From Sipunculus nudus (Eukaryota; Annelida; Sipuncula; Golfingiida; Sipunculidae), in NCBI GenBank assembly GCA_026874595.1, contig CM049311.1, positions 49,479,676-49,543,675 of the forward strand: 64,000 nt of DNA, given 5' to 3'. The notes below the pieces were generated by a model. The model worked only from the letters and a program-made list of their open reading frames with translations, ran no database searches and had not been told where the DNA came from. Of the stretch, positions 1 through 12,340 are shown one piece after another (position 1 is the first letter of the stretch; each line of letters begins with the position of its first letter). The position numbers and the translations under genes were made by a program.

Positions 1-37
1 AGCCCAATCGCTGATATTCTTACGCGCGTGTAATTCA

Positions 38-165
38 CAGGGATGATTGGTACATATGAGATTTCAACAACCTGATGAATTATACACCTATCGGGATCCA
101 AATATGGCCGCCACAGCCCATGCAACTGCTGATTTTCTTTCGTGTCTTATCATGCAGATTTAGGT
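38..165 (-). repeat. Fragment of family C tandem-core repeat
   Basis: On the minus strand this stretch resembles the core unit of the element at 5.72-5.95 kb. Shared blocks include 'cacagggatgattggtac', 'gccgccacagccc' and 'tgctgattttctttc', in the same order when reverse-complemented. It is a diverged, truncated copy cut by the window edge or by decay; no end hairpin is visible. Confidence 0.7.
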
Positions 166-345
166 GTTAACAAAATCAGTTATTCCAAATTATATATAAT
201 ACCTACTTAACCTAACAACGTACGGCCAGACGAGTTCATGTACGACCATCGATGGTCAAACCTCACTTGGGAGACCACCTCGGAAATGCGACCACTTTAT
301 CCTGGTCCCTTTGGGGGTCGTAATTCAGGGGTGTTACTTTAATTG

Positions 346-410
<65 letters not shown>

Positions 411-1300
411 ATATATTGTTTTTGTATCAAATTATATATATATCCTGAAGTTATATTGTGTTATATCTCTCACTGATTAAAAAATATCAAATCAAGAGTA
501 CGAACGGCCTTATCTATTTTATTTCAGACCAATATATCTCACATGAAGAAAATGTGAGACGATTAATTGGAAATTGCTGTAAAAATGACGGACTAATTCA
601 CACATCATTATACAATCTTCCTCAGAGGAGTCAGTTCCATCAGCAGTTTACAACTTGACTAATTGCTTTCCAGTTGATACATTTACCTTTGCGTGAAAAT
701 CAATCAAAACCAAGGACCCGGCGTTGAGGGCTGGAAAAGATCTAAGACCATGTGTAAAAAGATAAATTAAAGTAAACCATATTACCATATCGTTTCTATT
801 TCTAGGTTAAATTTTAACAATGGCATAATTTTACCCAAAAAAATCAGACACAATATGTGACTTGACTGTATTCTATTAGATCCTTTATTAGGAATTCATT
901 ATTCCTGCAAGAAGATTGATTCACAGACTCCGCCAGTGGTATTGATTTATATAATTGGCTGTTAGGACGCTACTAGGGCAGGTGCGGGCTCATAATCAAG
1001 TAACAATAATATACACATGCATCAGAGGCATAGACAGCAAATTAAAAGTGGGATGTAGCATTTTAAAATTAGCATTTTCATTACAGAATATTAGGAAAAC
1101 CATAAAGTCACAAAATATCATTTGCCTTGAATTTCTTAGTAATAATAAAACGTGAACATTTCTTGGGCTCTTCAATCTGCAAAATTTAATCAGTGTGATT
1201 AACTAATTCCTGTAACCACTTGAAATGCTGATCCTTTTCTGAATTCAAGTATTTCCTGCGAATTTAAATTCCAATTTTGGATATATTAATTAGGTTATAA
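166..1300. other. Non-coding stretch
   Basis: AT-rich DNA with no supportable gene. It contains a (TA)n tract at 346-407. Positions 215-335 are richer in G+C and could be part of another dispersed repeat, but no second copy was seen in the window. Open frames here are short and start at non-ATG codons. Confidence 0.6.
346..407. repeat. (TA)n microsatellite
   Basis: About 31 uninterrupted TA dinucleotides are visible. Confidence 0.98.
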
Positions 1301-2155
1301 AACTAGAATACGGGTAGTCGACATGCGACCTCGTGTATCCGCCGAAATCAGAGTGGGAAGGATGAAGTAAGGCATGAATTGAGTTGCAAGGGAAAATAAA
1401 GTGAGGTGTGTAGCATATTAGCATGGGTGTCTGCAGCTGAAATGTATATGTAGGTGGCGCCTCCAGCAACCCAGAAAGTTATCCAAGATATATACAATTG
1501 CAAAATTTTAGGCAGATAAGTCAAACCACCGCAGAAATATGAGTGATTTTATCCCATGGCACACAAACAGACGGACACCTTGAAAATATGGTTGCAGGTG
1601 GCGCCGACAGTTTTGCGTATGATAAAGAACTATGTGGGATTTATACACATGTAAAATATCAGGAGGATACGCCAAACCAGTCCTGAGATATAAGCATGGA
1701 TGTCTGCAGCCTGAACGTGAATGTAGGTGGCGCCACCTATCATAAAATCAAGGATCAATCCAGGATCAATACGCATGCAATATTCAGGTGGATAAGTCCA
1801 TTCACTGCAGAGATATGGATGATTTTATCCAAGGGCAGATGAACAGTTGGATGAACAGATGGCGCCACCATTTTTATGTATGTTATCAAGCTATCCAAGG
1901 GCTACAATTGTGCTAAATTTTGAGCCTGATTTGTCAAACGAGTCCGAAGATATGTGGGTTAATGTGTCAAAACAGACGCACAGATGGACGCACTGAAGAG
2001 AGGAAAGGTCAGAGGTCAACGTGTGACCCGATAATCGTGAAAAGTTTCGGGAAAATCTGTCCAGTAGTCTCAGAGTTCTATTCCGGAAACGGCGGTGGCG
2101 GCGGAACCCGGTCAAAAACAATATCCGCAAAACTTTGTTTTGGCGGATACATTAA
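1301..2155 (+). mobile_element. Family B tandem-core element, copy 1 (Helentron/HINE-like)
   Basis: It starts with the same sequence as the copy at 26367 ('aactagaatacgggtagtcg') and ends with the same hairpin. The 5' subterminal motif GTATCCGCC (1335-1343) is the reverse complement of GGCGGATAC at the 3' end (2142-2150), which forms the outer arm of a hairpin at about 2122-2150 with arms built on ATCCGC-AAAAC and GTTTT-GGCGGAT. The core has half-units of roughly 140 bp, most carrying GGTGGCGCCACC or a variant (near 1453, 1599, 1728 and 1858). A CGG-rich module precedes the hairpin. It encodes no protein. Assignment to non-autonomous Helentrons (HINE/pearl-like) is inferred from architecture only. 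Confidence 0.75.
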
Positions 2156-2189
2156 TTTCGTTTATACCTATAAATGTTAAATTTTGGCC

Positions 2190-2440
2190 ACTTTGCCATG
2201 AGGGAAGCTCCCCAACCCGTGTCTGCATTCACTTATTCGGCCTGTTCCCACTCGTGCATTAGTGACTCTGCATATTCCTTGATGACGTTCCTGAATTAGA
2301 TCATTGGCCGGATCCACACCAAAATCTACTGGTAATCACTTCTTCAATGGCCTATTCCCGAAACGCCCTAATAATTTCATGAGATTATTTTTATGACTGC
2401 GTGAGTTATATTGTGAACAAACTCACACACACACACGGGA
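2190..2440 (+). repeat. Dispersed repeat 1, copy 1
   Basis: It matches 14055-14295 in the same orientation. Shared blocks include 'tgcattcactta', 'gatgacgttcctg', 'attgacc/ttcccgaaa' and 'gcgtgagttatnttgtgaacaaa'. Divergence is high, with small indels. No ends or coding potential were identified. Confidence 0.7.
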
Positions 2441-3274
2441 AATGAACGCATAGATTGGAGGTACCAAGAAACCTTTAAATACCTCTGCAAATCTTAGTGT
2501 CCTGTAATTTGGAAAGGGTATTTAGTTGCCTTGAATGTAACACACAAGCTGCAATCATTCGCTATATAAGCATACGTATTTAATCACACATTTTCGAAAC
2601 TTAACTAGTTATGTTTAACACATCCTCTCACAAGAACACGCGTGCACAATCACATGAGCTTAACCGTACATTATCATATAGGTTATAAGTGCATGGTGAA
2701 TGTTCCTTTTTGAGGGCGGGATATTTGAAGTAAAATATGGCATCGAGAGAGCAAGACTGACATGACATTCATTAAGCAGCAGCCTTTTTATGTCAGCTGG
2801 ATCTTACTTTGAATCCAGTTAAATATTTATAGACCTTAGCTTTTCATCTCTGTCTCCTCTGAATTTCTCCTAATATTGGACTAAAAATAAACAGAGAGTA
2901 ATTAAACATTCACTTAGCTATCATCTTTTTCGTTGTCGAAGGGGCGGCTTGGGCGGGGGTCCCTGACTTCCCCTACTTTAGCTTTAGCTTAGACAGCAAG
3001 CGGAATAGAATTAGAAATGAGAATTTAGTAAGAGGCAAGAGACTGGAAACACCACAGAAAACAGAAAAGTTGGAATTATCTGATAGGAAAAAAGGTTAAG
3101 TTCAAATGCGATTCGGTGCATTTAAATACACATACTTGTGTTTCTAGGTAATAAAATGCAAATACATATTTTAAGATTATATTGCAATGAGATTACAACT
3201 AGATGTCTGCAATCACCTAGCGACCGCAAGGGAAGTCTCCACTCTAACCTCCACAGCCCACTTAACAATCCCTT

Positions 3275-3293
3275 CCCCCCCCCCCCCCCCCCC
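3275..3293. repeat. Poly-C tract
   Basis: An uninterrupted run of 19 C, followed by further C-rich sequence. Confidence 0.95.
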
Positions 3294-4801
3294 TCCACCC
3301 CGGATTCCAATGCCTAAGAGCCATATTGGAGAGGGGAACGCTAGGGAGTGCACGTCCTTTGAAATAAAATCAAACTAAAAACTCAGGTGCAAGTCTGTCC
3401 CCTATCACTTATAATGTATCTAAGGTCATTTTTGTTAAAAAAAGCCACTTTGAGATTTAGGGGCAGAACTGGGCGATAATGAAAATGAGCGAGCGACCTT
3501 GAAATTAGTTCAAGGTCAAAAATAAACATCAGGTGTAAATCTGTCGCCTATTTTAATATTTTACCTATAGAAACAAGAAAAAATTAAACCGCACAAAACG
3601 TTTTGACCCATATATTGATACAGAAATGGCCTCATCAACCTCCTAGACTATACTACTCCTTCCCTACCGTTAGAAGGGGACATGTTTAATTATCAAATGC
3701 AAATACAATACGTTTGCACTTGAACCTATGGAGCTACTGAAACCAGTCATGGAAGAATATACTGTTTTAAGATGATCAAATTAGTTTAGAAGATTTTTTT
3801 TTATATTGTTCTGAGCTAGCACTTTAGAACTGCATTTACATTTTATTTTGAAAATCAAACGTTTTCATGTCAAATGTTAATGCAATGGCAAACGTGATAC
3901 CAAATACGGCTCGAATTGTCGGAAAGTTTCAATAACGTGTACTGGACATATAGTAGGTATTACGTAAAAGGAGGGAAGTTTTAACTAGACTTTGCTAGTT
4001 TCCTTTGAATGCATATTTAACACAGACTGAAGAATATGGTCCTATTCTCCAAATTATTGCCCAAGATACCTTAGTTTTTATGAGAGACACAAGACGTTGT
4101 TTACAAAAATGTTACAAAAGGAGTCACGCCGGATTCAAGTATTCGCCCAGACGGGTTACAATATGAAGCACGATGACAAAAGACTCGACGATTATCTCTG
4201 GGAGAAGGACTTGCTTGTTGCAAACACCAGACGACTACTGCTTAAGCCGCTTGGATTTTTCTTCACGATAAAAATAGGACACTTGCTCAATCTCTTAAAT
4301 CATTCTCATTTTAAGTAAACATCCACCATTATCAAAATGGCCACAAGGTTATCAATTACAATATGGAGCAGTAAATAAAAAATCCTGGCTTGTAACCTTT
4401 TAAAGCTAACAAACTTTACGCTGTCTGCCGTTCTGGTCGTGTGTCGGCACCCAAGTGTTAACCTCGAGTGAAAATCTTATCAAACCCTTTATGATTTACA
4501 AGCCGGTGTCACTCTTGGTTGATCAATTTGGATGGGATTGAGAAAATAACTGGGAAAACGTCCGACAGTGGCAAGGATGTTATGTATGAGAAATTAGTCT
4601 GTAAGAAATTCACGCAAGAACCGTTCGTAAAAGATTTTGTTGAAATTTTATTGGAAGGTAAGGAAAACACCAAAGGAATAATTAATTAAATTTGGGGTTT
4701 TATACCAGGAACGTATCGGAGCCCATAAACCTTGAAAAACATAATGTGTTGCTGTGCAGCTTGCATAGGTTTCCAGCAGGGTCGGAAACAATATTTTAAA
4801 T

Positions 4802-4823
4802 GGGGGGGGGGGGGGGGGGGGGG
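4802..4823. repeat. Poly-G tract
   Basis: An uninterrupted run of 22 G. Such runs are prone to sequencing and assembly length error. Confidence 0.95.
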
Positions 4824-5324
4824 CGCAAGAACCTTGCAAGTGTGTTGATACTTAACCCTCGCCGGCAGAGGTAGGGAATGAAACGGTGCGAGATGCAATA
4901 TCAGGCGCTTCTTTTCGATAGTAAGTGTCCGATATACAGATTATTTATTTCGCCCATCCCCCTTCCCTGTGCCCCTTGAGAATCTACCTCAGGGGAACCG
5001 CCAAGCCCACCTTCAGCGGTTGAAATGCCAAAATGCAATGAGGGTCTCAGCTTTTTGCGCAGCCCTGGGATGTCTGTGTGGTCATTTATTTTCTCCTGGG
5101 TTATTGCGATTTCATCTGAATAAGAAAAATGATCAATGCCCTGCATGAATATCCTTTGTCACCTTGATCCCTTGACTAAATCCAAGGCTTCCTTGGCATT
5201 ATGGGGTATCTGTACAGCCATCGAAGGATTACGTGACCTGTCAAGGTGCCCGGGTCTGTTTCTAATAAATAACTTCAAAGGTAAAAACACTATATGTCGG
5301 TATTTCATCTTTTATAATGTTTAT

Positions 5325-5360
5325 TATAGTCCGTTCCATCACCCCTTTCCACCTGTTATT
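5325..5360 (-). repeat. Short inverted repeat, left arm
   Basis: The reverse complement of this 36-bp stretch matches 6488-6523 at all but about four to five positions (shared 'ggaacggactata' and 'aacaggtgga'). The pair brackets the family C element. It may be a pair of short dispersed repeats or the remnant ends of a larger element. Confidence 0.65.
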
Positions 5361-5465
5361 TTTTTTAACATTATTTATGAGCAAGTCAGACAACAGCCGA
5401 ACTGTTTGCAGCAAGGACAGTAAAAGGAAAATGCGTAGCCCATTGAACTTTTTTCGAAATAACTA

Positions 5466-6043
5466 GATGTGGTCGGACAATGGTCCTCAGAGGGCCCCGC
5501 GTTTCTGCAAGTGCTGGACTAGTTTACATGCGGGAAAAAATGAAGTTAAGTTTGAAAAATATCACAAACAGAAACAGATTTTTGTCACTATGCATGAGGG
5601 AAAAAATCATACTGGATCAAATGATATTAAAGAAGATATGTCTGAAATAATGTGAGGAATAGAAAATCACCGAATGTAGAGTTTGTTAGCCATATTTGAT
5701 TATGAGCACAACTGTAATTCAATAGGTCTGGAGCCCTTATAGGCACCAATTATCCCTGTGAAATTTGGAAAGCTGCAGTAGGTTGTTGTTGGGTTATCGC
5801 GTGAAAGAAAATCTGCGATCGGGCTGTGGCGGCTATATATGAATTCCAACAGGTCTGTAATTCAATAGGTCTGGAGCCCTCATAGGTACCAATCATCCCT
5901 GTGAACTTGGGAAAACTGCAGTATGTTGTTGTTGAGTTATCGCGGAGAAAAGAAAGTGTCACTGACGGAAGGACGGAAGTACGGAAGGACGGACTGACAC
6001 GGTGAACACTTTAGGGCACCGCTTGTCAAGCGGGGCCCTAATA
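5466..6043 (+). mobile_element. Family C tandem-core element (Helentron/HINE-like)
   Basis: The 5' subterminal motif AGGGCCCCGC (5491-5500) is the exact reverse complement of GCGGGGCCCT in the 3' hairpin. That hairpin spans 6012-6040: arms TAGGGCACCGCTT and AAGCGGGGCCCTA, one mismatch, loop of 3. Between them are two diverged direct repeats of about 144 bp (starting near 5718 and 5862, both opening 'caataggtctggagccct'), then a GGACGGAAG-type microsatellite module (5968-5995). There is no coding capacity. The layout repeats that of families A and B although the sequences are unrelated. The exact 5' end is uncertain by tens of bases. Confidence 0.75.
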
Positions 6044-6954
6044 ATCTACCTCATATAAATTTACTGTAAACTATTTAAAACCATTTTATGAGAAACTAGT
6101 CTAATTTATAGCGACTTCTCACCACCAGCCTATAAAATGTCCATGGCAGGGAACAGTGATTTCGTCATAACAGACGTGACGCACATAGAGGCGCCCATAT
6201 TCGCCCATAAATAATTCAGATCTGCCGACCCCTTTTTACAGCGAGGCTTAAATATTTTCCTCGTGCACGCGCTTCACTGTTACGTTATGACAAGATCCTT
6301 AAGGATTAACAATTATTACTTGTTATGGACGCCATGAACCACGGATATATAACAGACAAGCAGGCCGTAAAGGGAATTATTTTTATATCATAGTCAAGTG
6401 GTACCAAAAATTACGCATTTTCTTTCTTCTGTCATTACTCATTTGTAGTTTTATTTGGCAAATTTTCCTGACCAAAAAATATCGCATAAGAACAGGTGGA
6501 CAGGGGGAGTGGAACGGACTATAGTTGTCCGGAATTTGATTCATTCTAAACCAAGTTCCAAATGATCGTGGCAAACTGTGGCTCCATATTTGTTCGCAAG
6601 GGTTTAACTTCGATATATTCGTGAATGAGCAATAACCACGAATATGAAACCATCGGGAATTAGATAGCCCGTTACATTAAATTATCAAGAGGAGATCATG
6701 CATTTACATTAACGGATTAGGTTTCACACGTCTGGAAACATGGTTCGTGAATGAGCAATCAAATGTTTGGATAGTATCGGTATTGGCGAATGCATACACA
6801 TAATAATTATTGTCAAAACATATGCGGTAATCATCAGGGTTGAATCGACTGTAACACAGGTCATAATATGATGATTCATTCTGTAATCACTACGCTGTTT
6901 ATAACGACGAGTTCTTCACTTTTAACGGATCTTATCTCCAACAAAGTATTGTTA
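6044..6954. other. Non-coding stretch
   Basis: No gene is supported. It contains the right arm (6488-6523) of the inverted repeat paired with 5325-5360, and a direct repeat of 'ttcgtgaatgagcaat' near 6620 and 6747. Confidence 0.55.
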
Positions 6955-7060
6955 CGAAGACAAATTTTTCAGGGGAACATTGGGCCGATCCCGGATTCGA
7001 ACCCATGTTGGTGGCGCAAAAGTCCGGCGTACCAACCGCTTCGCTAGAAATGTAAGCCTC
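6955..7060 (-). mobile_element. tRNA-derived SINE head (Pol III promoter boxes)
   Basis: Read on the minus strand, 7046-7032 gives TAGCGAAGCGGTTGG, a good match to a tRNA A box. Positions 7003-6993 give GGTTCGAATCC, a canonical B box, about 28 nt downstream. The intervening sequence cannot form a convincing full cloverleaf with a proper acceptor stem, so this is more likely the head of a tRNA-derived SINE than a tRNA gene. The tail and 3' end were not defined; the element probably runs below 6955 towards about 6930. Confidence 0.6.
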
Positions 7061-7189
7061 CCTAGCGAGAGAGTTCGATCTGCTTTTATGTCACCCCGTA
7101 ACAGTATTAGAATGTATAGGAAAAATAGCGTGTTCTCTTTGAATAAAATGGTACCTGCCAAAATAATGTACTAAAACCATTAGCTTACT

Positions 7190-7460
7190 CCTGTACACGA
7201 GTGTTAAATACAGTGGACCGGGCGCAGTCACCGGCGCCAACACAAACATAAACAAGCGCCACCTATTTTCGGTTTCTTTCCTGTCTAACAACCGGCGTTT
7301 CACAGCCATAAACATTCATAATTGGACTGCTCCATGTTGGGAATTTGTCGCGCATGCGCAAAATCGGACCTCCGCTCACGCGGACTTTTTTTTAAACGGA
7401 CACACGTGAGCCGCGTTTAATCACAATTCACATACAGAACCATTACAAGGTGGTAATCAG
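7190..7460. promoter_or_regulatory. GC-richer patch with perfect NRF-1 motif
   Basis: The stretch is clearly more G+C and CpG rich than its surroundings. It contains CGCGCATGCGCA at 7349-7360, which fits the NRF-1/EWG consensus YGCGCAYGCGCR exactly. NRF-1 sites are typical of CpG-type promoters. No adjoining coding exon could be recognised on either strand, so the promoter role is only suggested. Confidence 0.35.
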
Positions 7461-7732
7461 CTCAAGAGGAGGTAAAGAGAACGTCCGTTAGGATGGTTTT
7501 GCTTGGAAAATTATGTATAACGCATAAATGAACAGATAGTGTGAAAAATGGCAGAATATTGCTCCTGATTATGAACCTTAAAATGCAGTCTTTTACAGTG
7601 TCAAGAAAAGGGGGATTAAAGCCAACATCTAGAATCTGTTTATGTTGGCTAGAAGGCAGATGAGCTAAGATGTGTCCAAAGTCACTATATATTAGGTCAA
7701 GGTTAAAACGGCATTCTTGAAAAGTAGTAATC

Positions 7733-10700
7733 TAAAGAAAACAAGTGACCCAGGGGTCATGACGCTCAGCTGACCAGGAACACATTGACAAAAGTAATTT
7801 TATCATCTGAATGTCAAATTTGAATGAAATACTTTTTCCAAACTTGACCTTTTGTATAAAATCATCCAATATTCATTGGGGTACTATGGAGCTCTTTAGC
7901 ATGAAGGATATGGGTAACAGACACCTATTTTCAAGGTTTACAAGATGACTTTTCAGGGGTCTCCCAGCATGTCAAAAAATAAAATTCTAGGTCCAGTTAT
8001 TATGATTTGTGCCCTGTTAACAGATGACCAAATGTTTATTCTGGGGGGTATTTCAAAGCCGCATAGGATGAAGGATATGGGTAACAGAGATGTAATTTCA
8101 GGTGCACAAGGAGACTTTTCAGGGGCCTCTCAGCATATCAAGAAAGGAGATTCTAGGTCAAATCATTATAATTTGTGCTCTGTTAACAGATGACCAAATC
8201 TTTATTCTGGGGAGTACTTCGGAGCCCCAGAGCATGAAGGATATGGGTAACAGGGACCTTATTTCGGGTTTCCATGTAGACCTTTTATGGGCTTCCCTGG
8301 AGGTGAGGACAGAAGATTCTAGGTCCAGTCATTATGATTTGTGCCCTGTTAATATATGACCAAATCTTTATTCTGGGGGGTACTTCAGAGCCCCATAGCT
8401 CACAGAATATGGGTAACAGGGACCTTATTTCGGGTTTCCATGTAGACCTTTTATGGGCTTCCCTGGAGGTGAGGACAGAAGATTCTAGGTCCAGTCATTA
8501 TGATTTGTGCCCTGTTTACAGATGACCAAATGTTTAAAGATCACAAAAGTAGAGAAAAAAAATCGTAAAAAAATAAAAAAAAATATAGGTGGCGCCACCA
8601 ATCTCCAGAAATTGATGAAACACTCCATGATCAATATCCATGCAAAGAATCATGGTGATCACTGCAATAGTTGTTTAGATACTTGAGCTTTTGTATCAAA
8701 TTTTCCATTATTCTGGCGGGTACTTCGGAGCCCCATAGCTCAAAGGTTATGGGTAACAGAGACCTAATTTCAAGTTTCCAAAGAGAATTTTTATGGGCCA
8801 CCCTGCATGTCAAGAGAGAAGATTCTAGGTGTAGTTGTTATGATTTGTGCCTTGTTAACAGATGGTTGCATCTTAAGAGGTCTCAAAAATAGGGAAAATA
8901 TTGGTAAAAATCGAAAAAATACAGGTGGCGCCACCAGTCTGCAGAAACTGATGAAACACTCCATGATCAATATCCATGCAAAAAATCATGATGATCAATG
9001 CATTAGTTGTTCAGATACTTGAGCTTTTGTATCAAATTTTCCATTATTCTGGGGGGGGGGTACTTCGGAACCCCATAGCTCGAAGAATATAGGTCACCGT
9101 GATCTAATTTCAGGTTTTACAAGGAGAATTTCCATAGACCTCCCAGGATGTCAAGTAAGAAGATTCCAGTTCTAGCAGTTACGATTTGTGCCCTGTTAAC
9201 GAACGGACAGGCGCTCGGACGGCCGTCCGGACAAAAGGTGATCCCTATAGCTCAGATGACTTACAGTCAGCTGAGCTAAAAACACTTAATGGTCAATATC
9301 CATGCAAAGAATCAGGACGATCTCCGTATTAGTTGTTCAGATACTTCAGCTTTTGTATCAAATTGTCCATTATTCTGAGGGATACTTCAGAGTCCTATAG
9401 CTTGAAGGATATGGGTAACAGAGACCTAATTTCAAGTTTCCACAGGCACTCTTCATGGGCCTCCTTGCATGACAAGAATGAAGTTTCTAGGTCCAGTTGT
9501 TGCAATTTGTACCCTCTTGATAGATAACCACACTTTCAAAGGTCTCGAAAAAAGAGAAAAAAAATCGTAAAAATTTGAAAAAAATAGAGGTGGCACACCC
9601 TCTCTGCAGAAACTGATGGAACAGCTCATGATCAATATGTATGCCAAAAATCATGACCATCAGTGTTGTAGTTATTGAGATACTGCACTTTTTGTATCAA
9701 ATTTTCCATTATTCTGGGGGGTATTTTGGAGCCATACAGCCTTAAGAATATGGGTTACAGAGACCTAATTTCAGGTTTCCATGGAGAATTTTCATGGGTC
9801 TCCCTGTGTGTCAAGAATGAAGATTCTAGGTCCAGTTTTTCTGATTTGTGCCCTGTTAACAGATGTTCATATCTTTAAAGGTCTCAAAAATAGATAAAAC
9901 ATTCGTAAAAAAAAAACCAGAACAAATACAGGTTGTGCCACCAGTCTGCAGGAACTGATGGAACACCTCTTGATCAATAGTTATGCCACAAATCGTGACC
10001 ATCAGTGATGTAGTTATTGAGATATCGAAGTTTTTGTATGAAATTTTTTAATACTCTGGGGAGTACCTTGGGGCCCCATAGCTCAAAGGATATGGGTAAC
10101 AGAGACCTAATTTCTGGTTTCCATGGAGACTTTTCATAGGTCTCTCAGTGTATTGAGAATGAAGATTCTAGGTCCAGTCGTTACGATTTGTGCCATGCTA
10201 ACAGATGACAGCATCCTTAAAGGTCTCAAAAATAGAGGAAGAAATCGTAAAAAAATCAAACAATATAGGTGGCACCACCAGTCTGCAGGAACTGATGGAA
10301 CATCTCATAATCAATATGTATGCCAAAAATCATGACCATCAGTGATGTAGTTATTGAGATATTGAAGTTTTTGTATGAAATTTTTGACTACTCTGGGGGG
10401 GGGGGGTACTTTGGGGCCCCATAGCTCGAAGGATATGGGTAACAGAGACCTAATTTCTGGTTTCCATGGAGACTTTTCATAGGTCTTCTAGTGTGTCGAG
10501 AATGAAGATTCTAGGTCCAGTCGTTACTATTTATGCCATGCTAACAGATGACAGCATCCTTAAAGGTCTCAAAAATAGAGGAAAAAATCGTAAAAAATTG
10601 AACGATACAGGTGGCGCCACCAGTCTGCAGGAACAGATGACACATCTCATGATCTATAGTTATGCCACAAATCATGACCATCAGTCAAGTAGATAATGAG

Positions 10701-12340
10701 ATATTGAAGTTTTTGTATGAAATTTTTTACTTTTCTTAAGGGGAACTTTAGGGCTCCATAGCTCGAAGAATATGGGTAACAGAGACCTAATTTTGGTTTC
10801 CATGGAGACTTTTCATAGGTCTCTCAGTGTGTCGAGAATGAAGATTCTAGGTCCAGTCGTTATGATTTGTGCCAGGTTAACAGATGACAGCATCCTTAAA
10901 GGTCTCAAAAATAGAGGAAAAAATCGTAAAAAATCAAACAATACAGGTGGCGCCACAAGTCTGCAGGAACTGATGGAACATCTCATAATCAATATGTATG
11001 CCAAAAATCATGACCATCAGTGATGTAGTTATTGAAATATTGAAGTTTTTGTATGAAATTTTTGACTACTCTGGGGGGGGAGGGTACTTTGGGGCCCCAT
11101 AGCTCGAAGGATATGGTTAACAGAGACCTAATTTCTGGTTTCCAAGGATATTTTTTCATGGACCTCTCAGTGTGTCAAGAATGAAGATTCTAGGTCCAGT
11201 CGTTACGATTTGTGCTATGCTAACAGATGACAGCATCCTTAAAGGTCTCAAAAATAGAGGAAAAAATCGTAAAAAATCGAACGTAAGATAGGCACCACCA
11301 GTCTGCAGGAAGTGATGACACATCTCATGATCAATAGTTATGCCACAAATCATGACCATCAGTCAAGTAGTTAATGAGATATTGAAGTTTTTGTATGAAA
11401 TTTTTTACTTTTCTTGGGGGTACTTTGGGGCTCCATAGCTCGAAGAATATGGGTAACAGAGACCTAATTTCTGGTTTCCATGGAGACTTTTCATAGGTCT
11501 CTCAGTGTGTCGAGAATGAAGATTCTAGGTCCAGTCTTTACGATTTGTGCCTTGTTAACAGATGTTTACATTTTGAAAGGTCTCAAAAATAGAGAAAAAA
11601 AATCGTAAAAAATTGAACGATACAGGTGGCGCCACCAGTCTGCAGGAAGTGATGGAACATCTCATGATCAATATGTATGACAAAAATCATGACCATCAGT
11701 CAAGTATTTAATGAGATATTGAAGTTTTTGTATGAAATTTTTTACTTTTCTGGGGGGTAGTTTGGGGCCCCATAGCTGGAAGGATATGGGTAACAGAGAC
11801 CTAATTTCTGGTTTCCATGGAGACTTTTCATAGGTCTCTCAGTGTGTCGAGAATGAAGATTCTAAGTCCAGTCATTACGATTTGTGCCTTGTTAACAGAT
11901 GTTCACATTTTTAAAGGTCTCAAAAATAGAGAAAAAAATTCGTAAAAAATCGAAAAATACAGGTGGCGCCACCAGTCTTCAGGAACTGATGGAACCTCTC
12001 ATGATCAATATGTATGCCAAAAATCATGACCATCAGTCAAGTAGTTAATGAGATATTGAAGTTTTTGTATGAATTTTTGGACTTTTCTGGGGGGTACTTT
12101 GGGGCCCCATAGCTCGAAGGATATGGGTAACAGAGACATAATTTCTGGTTTCCAAGGAGATTTTTCATGGACCTCCCAGGATGTCAAGTAAGAAGATTCC
12201 AGTTCTAGCGGTTACGATTGGTGCCCTGTTAACGGACAGACGCCCGGACGGCCGGACGGCCAGACGGCCGGACGGACGACGGACAAAAGGTGATCCCTAT
12301 AGCTCAGATGACTTTCAGTCAGCTGAGCTAAAAATTAAGG
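7733..12340 (+). mobile_element. Family A long tandem array element (Helentron/HINE-like)
   Basis: The landmark 'gattctaggtccag' or a variant recurs near 7983, 8149, 8306, 8480, 8820, 9160, 9482, 9824, 10165, 10507, 10847, 11190, 11520, 11865 and 12196. The period is about 155-175 bp at the left end and about 330-345 bp afterwards. The longer unit adds a block with GGTGGCGCCACC plus 'agtctgcaggaactgatg' and an A-rich stretch. The 5' motif GCTCAGCTGAC (7764-7774) is the reverse complement of the outer arm of the 3' hairpin (12301-12329, two 13-base arms, one mismatch, loop of 3). The GGACGGCCGGACGG module sits just before it. The small open frames in the array are by-products of the repeat unit. 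Confidence 0.8.
9190..9285 (+). repeat. Internal copy of the family A 3' terminal module
   Basis: The GGACGG-rich stretch, 'aaaggtgatccctatag' and the hairpin (9249-9277) are the same as at 12231-12329. The array then resumes mid-unit with 'aacacttaatggtcaatatc'. This suggests either two elements arranged head-to-tail or a terminal module captured by array expansion. Confidence 0.75.

Larger units (their letters stand above)
2441..5324. other. Non-coding stretch with homopolymer tracts
   Basis: No supportable gene. It holds a poly-C tract (3275-3293) and a poly-G tract (4802-4823). A degenerate pair with 'caggtg(c/t)aa(g/a)tctgtc' occurs near 3384 and 3531. The open frames over the poly-C and poly-G tracts are proline or glycine runs created by the homopolymers. 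Confidence 0.6.

Noticed and set aside
3187-3378. Proline-rich protein frame at 3.2-3.4 kb
   Set aside because: The proline run is the translated poly-C tract; frame opens at random elsewhere. The same applies to the frames over the poly-G tract at 4.8 kb.
6955-7060. A functional tRNA gene
   Set aside because: A and B boxes are good, but no acceptor stem or full cloverleaf could be drawn, so a SINE head is more likely.
7945-11359. A dozen similar 60-85 residue open frames on both strands
   Set aside because: They recur with the family A repeat period, mostly start at non-ATG codons and contain no domain. They are products of the tandem unit, not a gene family.
7733-12340. CRISPR array
   Set aside because: Units are long, variable and without unique spacers between short identical repeats. 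The organism is clearly eukaryotic.
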